Assembly (NCBI GenBank): GCA_003556955.1
Contig: PWQB01000241.1
Location: 1-8,979 of the forward strand
Direction: 5' to 3'
DNA: 8,979 nucleotides
Source: Nostocaceae cyanobacterium CSSed10_463m
Lineage (GTDB): Bacteria; Cyanobacteriota; Cyanobacteriia; Cyanobacteriales; Nostocaceae
Position numbers and translations under genes: made by a program. Positions 1 through 6,467 of this stretch are shown here, in pieces. Positions within the stretch are counted from its first letter, which is position 1; every line of letters begins with the position of its first letter. A model generated the notes under the pieces. It was not told where the DNA came from. It did not search any database and worked only from the letters and a program-made list of their open reading frames with translations.

Positions 1-743
1 AACCTTTTGGGAAACCTGTAGCATTTTGGCCATGCGATCGCCTATTATCAGCCAATGGAGTCATCCGCGAAGGCACAGAAGCCCTGCGTTTGGGTTTACC
101 GCCCATCCCAGCCAGTGCCGAAACCAGTGCGATCGCTTCTTTGTTAGAATTAGTAGCAACAGTGGGTACGCCAGTCCATATCATGCGCGTCTCTACAGCT
201 CGCAGTGTAGAACTTATCGCCTCAGCTAAGGCTGCTGGTTTACCCATCACCGCCAGCACTACTTGGATGCATTTGTTACTTGACACAAAAGCAATTAAGA
301 GTTATAATACCAGCTTGCATTTAGAACCATCTTTAGGTAATACCAGTGATGTTGAGGCTTTGCGTGCAGGGGTAAGAGCAGGTGTGATAGATGCGATCGC
401 AATTGATCATGCAGCTTATACTTATGAGGAAAAAGTTCAAGCCTTTGCAGAATCGCCTCCGGGAGCCATTGGTTTTGAGTTAGCATTACCACTGCTATGG
501 CAGAATTTAGTAGAAACTGGCAAATTTACAGCTTTAGAATTATGGCAAGCTTTAAGCACCAGGCCAGCAATCTGTTTGCAACAGCAACCCAGTGCAATTA
601 TTCCTCATCAACCAGCAGAACTTACTTTATTTAATCCTCAGCAGATATGGAAGGTGGAAAATAAAAATCTTTACACTCTTTCTAGTAATACACCTTGGCT
701 AGGACAAGAAATTAAGGGTCGGGTTGTGCAAACTTGGAATTAA
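1..743 (+). CDS. Dihydroorotase-family protein, 3' part; probably catalytically inactive
   Basis: The frame is open from the left edge (first whole codon at 3) to TAA at 741-743, so only the C-terminal 246 residues are seen and the true start lies outside. The fold is that of class I dihydroorotase (PyrC, amidohydrolase superfamily), which makes dihydroorotate in pyrimidine synthesis. Recognisable blocks are HIMRVST, a TWMHLLL block, GVIDAIAIDHAAY, EEKVQAFAESPPG and LELALPLLW-like FELALPLLW. Against active class I enzymes as I recall them, several ligands are replaced. The His of the AHCED block is Trp (codon 27-29), the second His of HxCHxST is Arg (186-188), PHH is WMH, the NPPLR block is EPSLG, and the last His of TDHAPH is Tyr (417-419). 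The Asp of that block is kept (405-407). I infer a non-catalytic homologue, comparable to Pseudomonas PyrC', which supports aspartate transcarbamoylase assembly. Family certain; inactivity likely but inferred. Confidence 0.88.
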   Translation, partial: PFGKPVAFWPCDRLLSANGVIREGTEALRLGLPPIPASAETSAIASLLELVATVGTPVHIMRVSTARSVELIASAKAAGLPITASTTWMHLLLDTKAIKSYNTSLHLEPSLGNTSDVEALRAGVRAGVIDAIAIDHAAYTYEEKVQAFAESPPGAIGFELALPLLWQNLVETGKFTALELWQALSTRPAICLQQQPSAIIPHQPAELTLFNPQQIWKVENKNLYTLSSNTPWLGQEIKGRVVQTWN

Positions 744-782
744 TCAGTGATCAGTGATCAGTTATCAGTTATCAGTTATCAG
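744..782. repeat. Heptanucleotide tandem repeat (tcagtga/tcagtta)
   Basis: Directly after the stop codon of the dihydroorotase-like gene come five tandem heptamers: TCAGTGA twice, then TCAGTTA three times, then a partial TCAG. Short tandem repeats with a 7-base period (STRR) are typical of heterocystous cyanobacterial intergenic DNA. No coding role is visible. Confidence 0.85.
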
Positions 783-783
783 G

Positions 784-867
784 CGTAGGTTGGGTTGAGG
801 CTTTGGGAAAACCGACAAAAACAGGGCTTCTTGGTGTTGGGTTTCACTTTGTTCTACCCAACCTACG
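784..867. repeat. Palindromic repeat element with 12-bp perfect arms
   Basis: CGTAGGTTGGGT at 784-795 is exactly repeated in inverted form as ACCCAACCTACG at 856-867, enclosing about 60 bases that contain further TTGGG-type motifs. The element fills the gap between two convergent genes. From memory, sequences starting GTAGGTTGGGTTGAGG are scattered widely in Nostoc-type genomes, so this is probably one copy of a dispersed non-coding repeat family. No protein-coding capacity is seen. Confidence 0.75.
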
Positions 868-885
868 AATGTTTTCTTTTTTTTT
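856..885 (+). terminator. Possible transcription terminator after the dihydroorotase-like gene
   Basis: The right arm of the inverted repeat (stem partner at 784-795) is followed within about ten bases by a T-rich tract with nine consecutive T at 877-885. That is a stem-plus-U-tract layout on the plus strand, but the loop is long (60 bases) and the tract does not follow the stem directly, so terminator function is only possible. Confidence 0.25.
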
Positions 886-903
886 AGAGTAATAAAAGAG
901 CGC

Positions 904-938
904 TAATGACCAATGACCAATGACTAATGACTAATGAC
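904..938. repeat. Heptanucleotide tandem repeat (yaatgac)
   Basis: Five tandem copies of (T/C)AATGAC end three bases before the stop codon of era. This is a second heptamer array with a different unit from the one at 744-782, so the convergent gap is bounded by one array on each side. Confidence 0.85.
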
Positions 939-941
939 TAT

Positions 942-1916
942 TTACTCTTCGACTCGGTAGCCTAACTCTGCTAAAGTCATGCGCGATTGTCGCCATTTTG
1001 GTTGCACTTTTACGAACAATTCTAGGTAAACTTTACCAGCAATTAGCTTTTGGATTTGTTCGCGGGCTTCGCTACCGATGGCTTTGAGCATTGAGCCACC
1101 TTTACCAATGAGAATACCTTTTTGGGAATCTCTTTCTACGTGTATGGTTGCAAGTATACGGGTAATAGTGGGTGCTTCATCAACTCTATCAATGGCGATC
1201 GCCACTGAGTGAGGAACTTCTTCGCGTGTTAACAATAAAATTTGTTCACGAATTAATTCCCCCATGATAAAACGTTCCGGTTGGTCGGTTACCAAATCGG
1301 GGGGATAATAAAATGGCCCAGTTTCTAAATCTGCGATTAATAATTCTTGCAGTTCTGGTAATCCTGCACTTGTCTGGGCGGAAAATTTGACTAAAGGCCA
1401 TTTTTGGGCTTCAGCTACAGCTCGGTAACTATCATCAATTGGCTGAAAATTTGCAGGTTGTTGGTCAATTTTATTTAAACCCAAAATTACGGGGGTTTCA
1501 GTACGAGTCAGTAAATCGACAATAAAGCGATCGCCTGAACCACAAGCTACTGAACCATCTACCACAAACAAAATTACATCTACTGCATCAATAGCATTTT
1601 TAGCATTTCTGACCAGCACTTCTCCCAATTGATGATGAGGTTTATGAATTCCTGGTGTATCTACGAAAATTAACTGCGCCTCTGGCGTGGTTAAAATTCC
1701 TCGCAAACGATTGCGTGTAGTTTGTGCTACAGAAGATGTAATTGCAATTTTTTGCCCGACTAATTGATTCATTAAAGTAGATTTACCGACATTTGGGCGA
1801 CCAATAATGCCGACAAAACCTGATTTAAATTCAGGAGGAGCCTGGGGGATAGATGCTTCTTCTGAAAAATAGAAGATGTTATTATCAATACTAGTCACCT
1901 TTAACTCCACCGTCAT
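942..1916 (-). CDS. era: GTPase Era
   Basis: Era is a ribosome-associated GTPase that binds 16S rRNA near its 3' end and is needed for small-subunit maturation. The 324-residue product has the full layout. G1 GRPNVGKST is at 39-47, G2 around TTRN 66-69, G3 DTPG 86-89, G4 NKID 148-151 and G5 SAQ 179-181. A C-terminal KH domain carries GKGG at 271-274. The N-terminus is about 30 residues longer than in E. coli Era; the extension is not a recognisable domain. The start is the ATG at 1914-1916. No good Shine-Dalgarno sequence precedes it, and no other ATG lies between it and the P-loop, so the start is the best available rather than proven. The gene stands alone: the left neighbour is convergent and the right neighbour is transcribed away from it. 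It contains two HIP1 palindromes (1195, 1527). Confidence 0.97.
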   Translation of the reverse strand: MTVELKVTSIDNNIFYFSEEASIPQAPPEFKSGFVGIIGRPNVGKSTLMNQLVGQKIAITSSVAQTTRNRLRGILTTPEAQLIFVDTPGIHKPHHQLGEVLVRNAKNAIDAVDVILFVVDGSVACGSGDRFIVDLLTRTETPVILGLNKIDQQPANFQPIDDSYRAVAEAQKWPLVKFSAQTSAGLPELQELLIADLETGPFYYPPDLVTDQPERFIMGELIREQILLLTREEVPHSVAIAIDRVDEAPTITRILATIHVERDSQKGILIGKGGSMLKAIGSEAREQIQKLIAGKVYLELFVKVQPKWRQSRMTLAELGYRVEE

Positions 1917-2099
1917 ATATTACAGATCAGATCAGTTGATTCTTGTCTCAGATATGCAACAAACATAATTTAACCCTGGCATGGTGAGGAACTACCCTAA
2001 TTTAAGTTTAATCTATTGAAAATCTTATGGCTAACGCCACGCTATCGGTGAATATAATTTGCTACTAAATTTTTTCAATTTTTCAATTTGGTAAGGGGA

Positions 2100-2326
2100 G
2101 AAAATAATCCTAGAGACGTTCCGCACCGAAAATAATCCTAAACCTTGTCCATCATCAAAAGTGGAGTTGTTGTCATTACGACGTAAGGAAGCAATCTCAC
2201 CATGTTGTCCATGATGAAAAGTGGAGTTGTTGTCATTGCGACGTAAGGAAGCAATCTCACCATCTTGTCTAAAAACTACAATTCTTAAAGTAGACAAGCC
2301 CTGAAAATAATCCTAGAGACGTTCCG
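2100..2326. repeat. 24-bp direct repeats bracketing a repeat cluster
   Basis: An identical 24-base sequence, beginning GAAAATAATCCTA and ending GACGTTCCG, occurs at 2100-2123 and at 2303-2326. Its first 13 bases occur a third time at 2128-2140. The two full copies lie 203 bases apart and enclose the 60-bp tandem repeat, so the block may have arisen by insertion or local duplication. The right copy continues into the palindrome at 2314-2340; the left copy diverges after the shared part. Confidence 0.85.
2145..2269. repeat. 60-bp tandem duplication, two full units plus 5 bases
   Basis: Units at 2145-2204 and 2205-2264 are near identical (differences include ATCATC/ATGATG and ATTACG/ATTGCG), followed by the first five bases of a third unit. 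Each unit contains a core (2172-2199 and 2232-2259) that starts GTCATT and ends GCAATCTCA, with ATTGC/GCAAT arms in the second unit. A close copy of this core recurs at 5015-5043 inside another element. It resembles small repeats dispersed in cyanobacterial genomes. Confidence 0.85.
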
Positions 2327-2340
2327 GCGGAACGTCTCTA
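2314..2340. repeat. Perfect palindrome, 13-bp arms, upstream of carotenoid oxygenase
   Basis: TAGAGACGTTCCG (2314-2326) and CGGAACGTCTCTA (2328-2340) are exact inverted copies separated by a single G. A T-rich stretch follows (2345-2350), and the ATG of the next gene lies 23 bases beyond the palindrome. It could be a dispersed repeat, a terminator-like hairpin or a regulatory hairpin in the leader. From memory the GACGTTCCGGCGGAACGTC motif is frequent in Nostoc genomes, which favours a dispersed repeat. Confidence 0.85.
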
Positions 2341-2363
2341 CTATCTTTTTTGAGTTCGCTAAT

Positions 2364-3788
2364 ATGGTTGAAGTACTTGCTCAAACAATCAAGATAATGA
2401 CAACCACAGTAAATAATCCATATCTCAACCACAATTTTGCGCCAGTACGGGAAGAAATTACCACAGATACTCTCAAAGTCATAGGTGAGTTACCCACCAA
2501 CCTATCAGGGATGTTTGTCCGTAATGGTCCCAATCCGCAATGGTCACCCATTGGTAATTATCACTGGTTTGATGGGGATGGAATGTTACATGGTGTCAGA
2601 ATTAGCAACGGACAAGCCACTTATTGCAATCGCTATGTACGAACCAGAGGATGGAAAATAGAACAGGAAGCAGGTAAAGCTATCTGGTCTGGATTATTGG
2701 AACCGCCACAAATGGATAATCCTCATGGTGGATACAAAAATACCGCCAATACAGCCCTAGTTTGGCACGCTGGTCAGATGTTGGCACTAAATGAAGGGGG
2801 TGCGCCTCACGCCATCGAGCTTCCTAATTTACAAACAATTGGTGAATATACTTACAATGGTCAGTTAATGTCTGCCTTTACAGCTCATCCCAAGGTAGAC
2901 CCCAAGAGCGGTGAAATGAGATTCTTTGGTTACTCATTTGCCCCACCATACCTGCAATACAGCATAGTTTCAGCCGCAGGTGAAATAGTGCGGACAGTGC
3001 CTATTGACCTACCAATGGGAGTGATGATGCATGATTTTGCCATCACAGAAAACTATACAATATTTATGGATTTGCCCCTGACATTCAGCCCCGAAAGAGC
3101 GCAACAGGGAGAACCGCCGTTGATGTTTGAGAGGCATCGTCCCAGTCGTTTTGGCATTATCCCACGTCATGGCGACAACAGTAATATTCGCTGGTTTGAA
3201 AGTTCTTCTTGCTACGTTTTTCATACCCTTAATGCTTACGAAGCAGCAGATGAGGTAGTCCTAATTGCCTGTCGCATGAGTTCCACCACAGTTTTGAAAA
3301 TTGATGATTCCCAAACCGATGCAGATGCAGATATTCCTCGACTGTATCGTTGGCGATTTAACCTGAGTACAGGGAAAGTGCAGGAAGAAATGCTAGACGA
3401 TGTAGCGGCGGAATTTCCCCGTATTAACGAAAACCTCGTGGGACAACCAACACAATACGGTTATCTGGGAAAGATGGGCAAAGGTTCATTACCATTATTT
3501 GACGGTTTAATCAAGTACGACCTGATTAATCACAAATCCCAAACCCATGAATTTGGACAAGGACGTTATGGTGGTGAAGCTGTGTTTGCCCCCAGTGTTA
3601 ATGCTACATCTGAAGACGATGGTTGGTTAATGACTTTTGTTTATGATCAAAGTACAGAAACTTCTGAATTTGTGGTGGTAAACGCCCAAGATGTCACCTC
3701 TGAACCTGTAGCACGGGTACTAATTCCCCAAAGAGTACCTTATGGCTTTCACGGTACTTGGGTTTCTGAGGAACAGCTAAAAGCTTAA
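2364..3788 (+). CDS. Carotenoid cleavage oxygenase (RPE65/CCD family)
   Basis: These non-haem iron enzymes split a double bond of carotenoids or apocarotenoids with O2, giving aldehydes or ketones such as apocarotenals or retinal. The 474-residue product is full length for a bacterial member. The four iron-binding histidines of the seven-bladed propeller are H175 (TAHPKVDP), H223 (MMHDFAIT), H287 (YVFHTLNAYE) and H463 (YGFHGTWV). Likely second-shell glutamates are E144, E356 and E405. The N-terminal GxFVRNGPNP-type block (49-58) and WFDGDGMLHG (68-77) are family hallmarks. Which bond and substrate cannot be read from sequence; relatives in Nostoc include a broad CCD1-like enzyme and a retinal-forming apocarotenoid oxygenase. 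The start is ATG at 2364. An in-frame ATG at 2397 (MTTTVNNPYL) is a reasonable alternative, and neither has a strong ribosome site. The gene stands alone and converges on the next gene, sharing stop-codon bases. Confidence 0.95.
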   Translation: MVEVLAQTIKIMTTTVNNPYLNHNFAPVREEITTDTLKVIGELPTNLSGMFVRNGPNPQWSPIGNYHWFDGDGMLHGVRISNGQATYCNRYVRTRGWKIEQEAGKAIWSGLLEPPQMDNPHGGYKNTANTALVWHAGQMLALNEGGAPHAIELPNLQTIGEYTYNGQLMSAFTAHPKVDPKSGEMRFFGYSFAPPYLQYSIVSAAGEIVRTVPIDLPMGVMMHDFAITENYTIFMDLPLTFSPERAQQGEPPLMFERHRPSRFGIIPRHGDNSNIRWFESSSCYVFHTLNAYEAADEVVLIACRMSSTTVLKIDDSQTDADADIPRLYRWRFNLSTGKVQEEMLDDVAAEFPRINENLVGQPTQYGYLGKMGKGSLPLFDGLIKYDLINHKSQTHEFGQGRYGGEAVFAPSVNATSEDDGWLMTFVYDQSTETSEFVVVNAQDVTSEPVARVLIPQRVPYGFHGTWVSEEQLKA

Positions 3789-4918
3789 AATCCCAAATTT
3801 CTCAAGTTTCTCAAATTATTATTTTGAACTCTCCCTGTATCCTGTGCTGGTGTCTGAGAAGCATCTGAGGAATTAGACTGCATTTGTTGACTAGGCGATC
3901 GCCAAATTAAATTACCATTTCTATCAGCTACTACTGGTGATATGGGTGCAACATTATTTGACATCGGCGGCTGCATCGAGTTAGGTGTCATATTAGTTTG
4001 GACACCAGTTTGGATACCGGAGGTGACAGGGGATGTCAAAGTGTTAGGCTGGACTGGGCGAGGTAATTCCTGGATGTTATTGATATTATTGAAGGAGTTT
4101 GGCTGTAGATTATTTGGTAATCCTACGCTGGGTTGTATACCAGTTGTCCCATTTAACCCAGTCTCAGGTAAACTGTTGTAATTCGGCATCTGCGTGACTC
4201 CAGTAGAAGAAGTTTGTCCGAAAAAATTGATTTGATTTGCAGTCTCACCATTGACAGCAGACGCAGATTGGTTACTTGATGGGTTAAATGGTGTTTGCGA
4301 GAAACTCATGGGGTCAGAATTTTCACTATTGTCGGTTTGATTAACGCCAATACCCGACATAGAAGATATTGTTGGTGTTCCTGTTGTGGGAAATGATGCG
4401 GCTAAATAGTTAACACCTAAAAATTGATTATTATTACTATTAAAACCCCCCGATTGCAATAAATCTTCAGCTTCTGAAACAAAGCGATTCTTCTCTGGAG
4501 ACGCAGAAGAATTAAAAGTGTTTATTACCAGGACTGATGCTGCACTGTTAGTAGACTGTTGTTTATTAGCTTCCGGGAGTAAGTTGTCTTGATTATTGGC
4601 TAGAAGTGTTTCCGGCGGAATACTAGCTATTATCGGTATATCTCCCTGTGCCAAATCGTTAAACAAAACTGGTGAATTGTCAATATCTGCGGCAATGGCT
4701 CTTTCTTCTGGCGAAAGAGAAGAATTACCAGGCTGGAGAGCAGTAACTTCTTCGTTTTGCTGGTAAGTAAACATATTGGGGTTATACCAATATTCCCGAA
4801 TCACCAACCCAATTACAGATAAAAAAATTGCTGTTCCCCAAATACTAGGTTTGAGTAAAATCAATAACCTGGCTTTGAGATAACGCAAATAAGCGGGGGG
4901 GTAACGACGATTTGACAT
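3785..4918 (-). CDS. Unrecognised membrane-anchored Asn/Ser/Gln/Pro-rich protein
   Basis: I do not recognise this 377-residue protein. The N-terminus is basic (RRYPPAYLRYLKAR), then one hydrophobic segment spans about 25-42, so an N-in, C-out topology is likely with no obvious cleavage site. A short mixed-composition stretch follows (about 67-100, LSPEERAIAADIDNSPV onward). The rest is low-complexity, rich in Asn, Ser, Gln, Pro, Thr and Gly, with almost no cysteine or long charged runs. The end has an NLRNLRNLGF duplication. It is the last minus-strand gene after the LptF/G-type permease, 373 bases downstream of it, so an envelope role is possible but unproven. The stop codon TAA (3785-3787 complement) overlaps the stop of the convergent carotenoid oxygenase. 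One HIP1 site (3895) lies inside. The continuous 1.1-kb frame from an ATG, with a sensible membrane signal, argues that it is real. Confidence 0.85.
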   Translation of the reverse strand: MSNRRYPPAYLRYLKARLLILLKPSIWGTAIFLSVIGLVIREYWYNPNMFTYQQNEEVTALQPGNSSLSPEERAIAADIDNSPVLFNDLAQGDIPIIASIPPETLLANNQDNLLPEANKQQSTNSAASVLVINTFNSSASPEKNRFVSEAEDLLQSGGFNSNNNQFLGVNYLAASFPTTGTPTISSMSGIGVNQTDNSENSDPMSFSQTPFNPSSNQSASAVNGETANQINFFGQTSSTGVTQMPNYNSLPETGLNGTTGIQPSVGLPNNLQPNSFNNINNIQELPRPVQPNTLTSPVTSGIQTGVQTNMTPNSMQPPMSNNVAPISPVVADRNGNLIWRSPSQQMQSNSSDASQTPAQDTGRVQNNNLRNLRNLGF

Positions 4919-4985
4919 AATTATCTATATATAAGGGACCAAAATTCACGAAAAGTTACAAGAATCACTGTAAAACTAATACAGT

Positions 4986-5078
4986 CAGGACTTACGTAAC
5001 CCTAATGTATTTTCGTCATTGCGACCGTAGGGAAGCAATCTCAAAGCCTTGATTTTCGTAGCGAGTGCGTAAGTCCTA
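4986..5078. mobile_element. MITE-like element with terminal inverted repeats
   Basis: AGGACTTACG at 4987-4996 is inverted exactly as CGTAAGTCCT at 5068-5077. Taking one more base on each side gives a 93-bp element that is directly flanked by ACAGT on both sides (4981-4985 and 5079-5083), a candidate 5-bp target duplication. There is no reading frame, so any mobility would depend on a transposase elsewhere. The interior (5015-5043) is nearly the same as the core of the tandem repeat at 2145-2264. It lies upstream of the minus-strand membrane-protein gene and might affect its promoter. Confidence 0.65.
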
Positions 5079-5149
5079 ACAGTTAATTCCACTCGTAAAA
5101 ATTGACACCCGCCAACTTCCTTCTATACTCTATATTGATACTTCTTTTA

Positions 5150-5178
5150 GTGTAAAGGACGAAAGTCGGAACTTACAC
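5150..5178. repeat. Short inverted repeat with possible GAAA-loop hairpin
   Basis: GTGTAA (5150-5155) pairs with TTACAC (5173-5178), and nested inside GAC (5158-5160) pairs with GTC (5165-5167) around a GAAA loop when read on the plus strand. It lies in the 373-base gap between the permease and the membrane-protein gene. Both flanking genes are on the minus strand, so a plus-strand RNA role is doubtful; chance or a decayed repeat is equally likely. The remainder of this gap outside the MITE-like element shows nothing else I can name. Confidence 0.3.
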
Positions 5179-5291
5179 GAGTTTTCATTTAGATGAAGTA
5201 TAGATAAATTGACACTTTATCTGATATTATCGGCATTTTTCGGCTGTAATTACTGATGTTAGTGATTATCTTTCGCATCACCCCAACTTCC

Positions 5292-6467
5292 TCAACGTTC
5301 AGCTACCCGCATCAATAAGAATATACCGATGCCTAAAAATAGGAAATTAGGTAGCCAAGCTCCCATAAAAGGTGAGAAAATACCAGCTTGTCCCATCGCA
5401 CCACTAATAAAGAAAATTAAATAATAAGTAAAAATTACGATGACACTTATACCAAAACTTGTACCTTTTCCACTACGCTGGGGTCTGCTTCCCATCGACG
5501 CACCTACCAAACCAAAGACTACACAGACAAATGGCAAAGAAAACTTTTGTTGGATACGTACTTGTAGTTTACGGATTTTTTGCTGATCTCCACCAATACG
5601 TTCTATTTCTAACTGTTCTAAAGACTCAGCAATATTCATTTCGCCATAGTCTCGGCTTCTTTCGGCTAAGTTTAATGGTGTGCGAGGCAGTCGTAATTGT
5701 TGGTGTTCAAACCGTAAAATGTTACGGTAGGAGCTATCAGGAGCCACTAAATATACCGTACCGTTGTAAAAATCCCAAACATTATCAGAAGCATTCCACT
5801 GGGCAGATTCTGATACCACAATTTGATTTAAACCTTCTGTGGTGCGGTCTATAATTGTTAATCCTTTCATCTGCTTACCATCAAATTGGTCAGCATAAAA
5901 TAGACGTGCCAGTATCCTATTTCTGCTCCCATCTGGCTGTTGAACATCTCGATATTCGGGATAAAAGATATTTGACTGCTGAAAAGTAGGTCTGTCTGAT
6001 TTGAGGGCTTTTTCCAGGGTAATAGTTGCTTGGTAATTGGCGGCTGGTGCTATTTGTTCATTAAATACGAATGTTAAACCTGTAACCAGCAGACTCAACA
6101 TCACAGCCGTTAGCACCATGCGATAGACACTTACCCCACAGCCACGCATAGCAATTAATTCGCTCTCGCTCGAAAGACGACTATAAGTCATCAAAGTAGC
6201 CAGCAGCGTAGACATGGGAAAGGCTAAAACAATAAAATTGGGAAATTTTAACAAAAAAACTTGAATTGCAATGTTAATTGGTAATCCCGATTCAACAATT
6301 CGCCTCACTAGCTCAAACACAGCATCAATGGTGACACCCAGTGATGAAAAAGCTCCCACACCGAATAAAAATGGTCCTACCAATTCTTTAGTCAGGTAGC
6401 GATCCATGAGTGTAAAAGGTAACAGCGAATTGAGGGTGAAAAAAGACTTGAGTTGCTTGGAAATCAT
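5292..6467 (-). CDS. LptF/LptG-family permease (YjgP/YjgQ), LPS export
   Basis: LptF and LptG are the membrane subunits of the LptB2FG transporter that extracts lipopolysaccharide from the inner membrane and passes it to the periplasmic bridge. The 391-residue product has the family plan. Three N-terminal membrane segments lie at about 29-50, 67-92 and 116-135, with the coupling-helix-like SSESELIAMRGCGVS motif at 99-113. A periplasmic beta domain follows at about 137-300, then three C-terminal segments at about 309-326, 337-357 and 364-387. Sequence alone does not say whether it is the LptF or the LptG equivalent; the partner is not in this window. The annotated ATG is at 6465-6467. An ATG 20 residues in (MDRYLTKELVGPF) matches the usual start of the family, and neither has a clear ribosome site. 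It lies 300 bases downstream of lptB on the same strand. Confidence 0.93.
   Translation of the reverse strand: MISKQLKSFFTLNSLLPFTLMDRYLTKELVGPFLFGVGAFSSLGVTIDAVFELVRRIVESGLPINIAIQVFLLKFPNFIVLAFPMSTLLATLMTYSRLSSESELIAMRGCGVSVYRMVLTAVMLSLLVTGLTFVFNEQIAPAANYQATITLEKALKSDRPTFQQSNIFYPEYRDVQQPDGSRNRILARLFYADQFDGKQMKGLTIIDRTTEGLNQIVVSESAQWNASDNVWDFYNGTVYLVAPDSSYRNILRFEHQQLRLPRTPLNLAERSRDYGEMNIAESLEQLEIERIGGDQQKIRKLQVRIQQKFSLPFVCVVFGLVGASMGSRPQRSGKGTSFGISVIVIFTYYLIFFISGAMGQAGIFSPFMGAWLPNFLFLGIGIFLLMRVAER

Larger units (their letters stand above)
1917..2363. other. 447-base intergenic region between divergent era and carotenoid oxygenase
   Basis: This gap must hold the promoters of era (leftward) and of the carotenoid oxygenase (rightward), but I cannot pick convincing -35/-10 pairs. 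Bases 1917-2030 are AT-rich with no clear structure beyond a GATCAGATCAG duplication near 1925. Around 2031-2045 is CTAACGCCACGCT, resembling short repeats common in Nostoc. From 2100 to 2340 it is a cluster of direct, tandem and inverted repeats, entered separately. A short minus-strand reading frame runs through these repeats but looks like an artefact of them. Confidence 0.7.

Noticed and set aside
26..229. Short plus-strand open frame at the left edge
   Set aside because: It overlaps the dihydroorotase-like frame in another phase and its translation has no family resemblance.
2145..2269. Tandem repeat considered as a CRISPR array
   Set aside because: The units are 60 bases, contiguous and nearly identical throughout, with no alternation of repeat and unique spacer and no cas genes nearby.
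2031..2297. Minus-strand reading frame of 88 codons with a repeated GEIASLRRNDNNSTF segment
   Set aside because: The internal repeat comes directly from the 60-bp tandem DNA duplication, the frame runs through dispersed repeats, and there is no ribosome site or recognisable protein, so it is an artefact of the repeat.
3942..4181. Plus-strand open frame inside the minus-strand membrane-protein gene
   Set aside because: It is the antisense of a low-complexity coding stretch, lacks a ribosome site and resembles no protein family.
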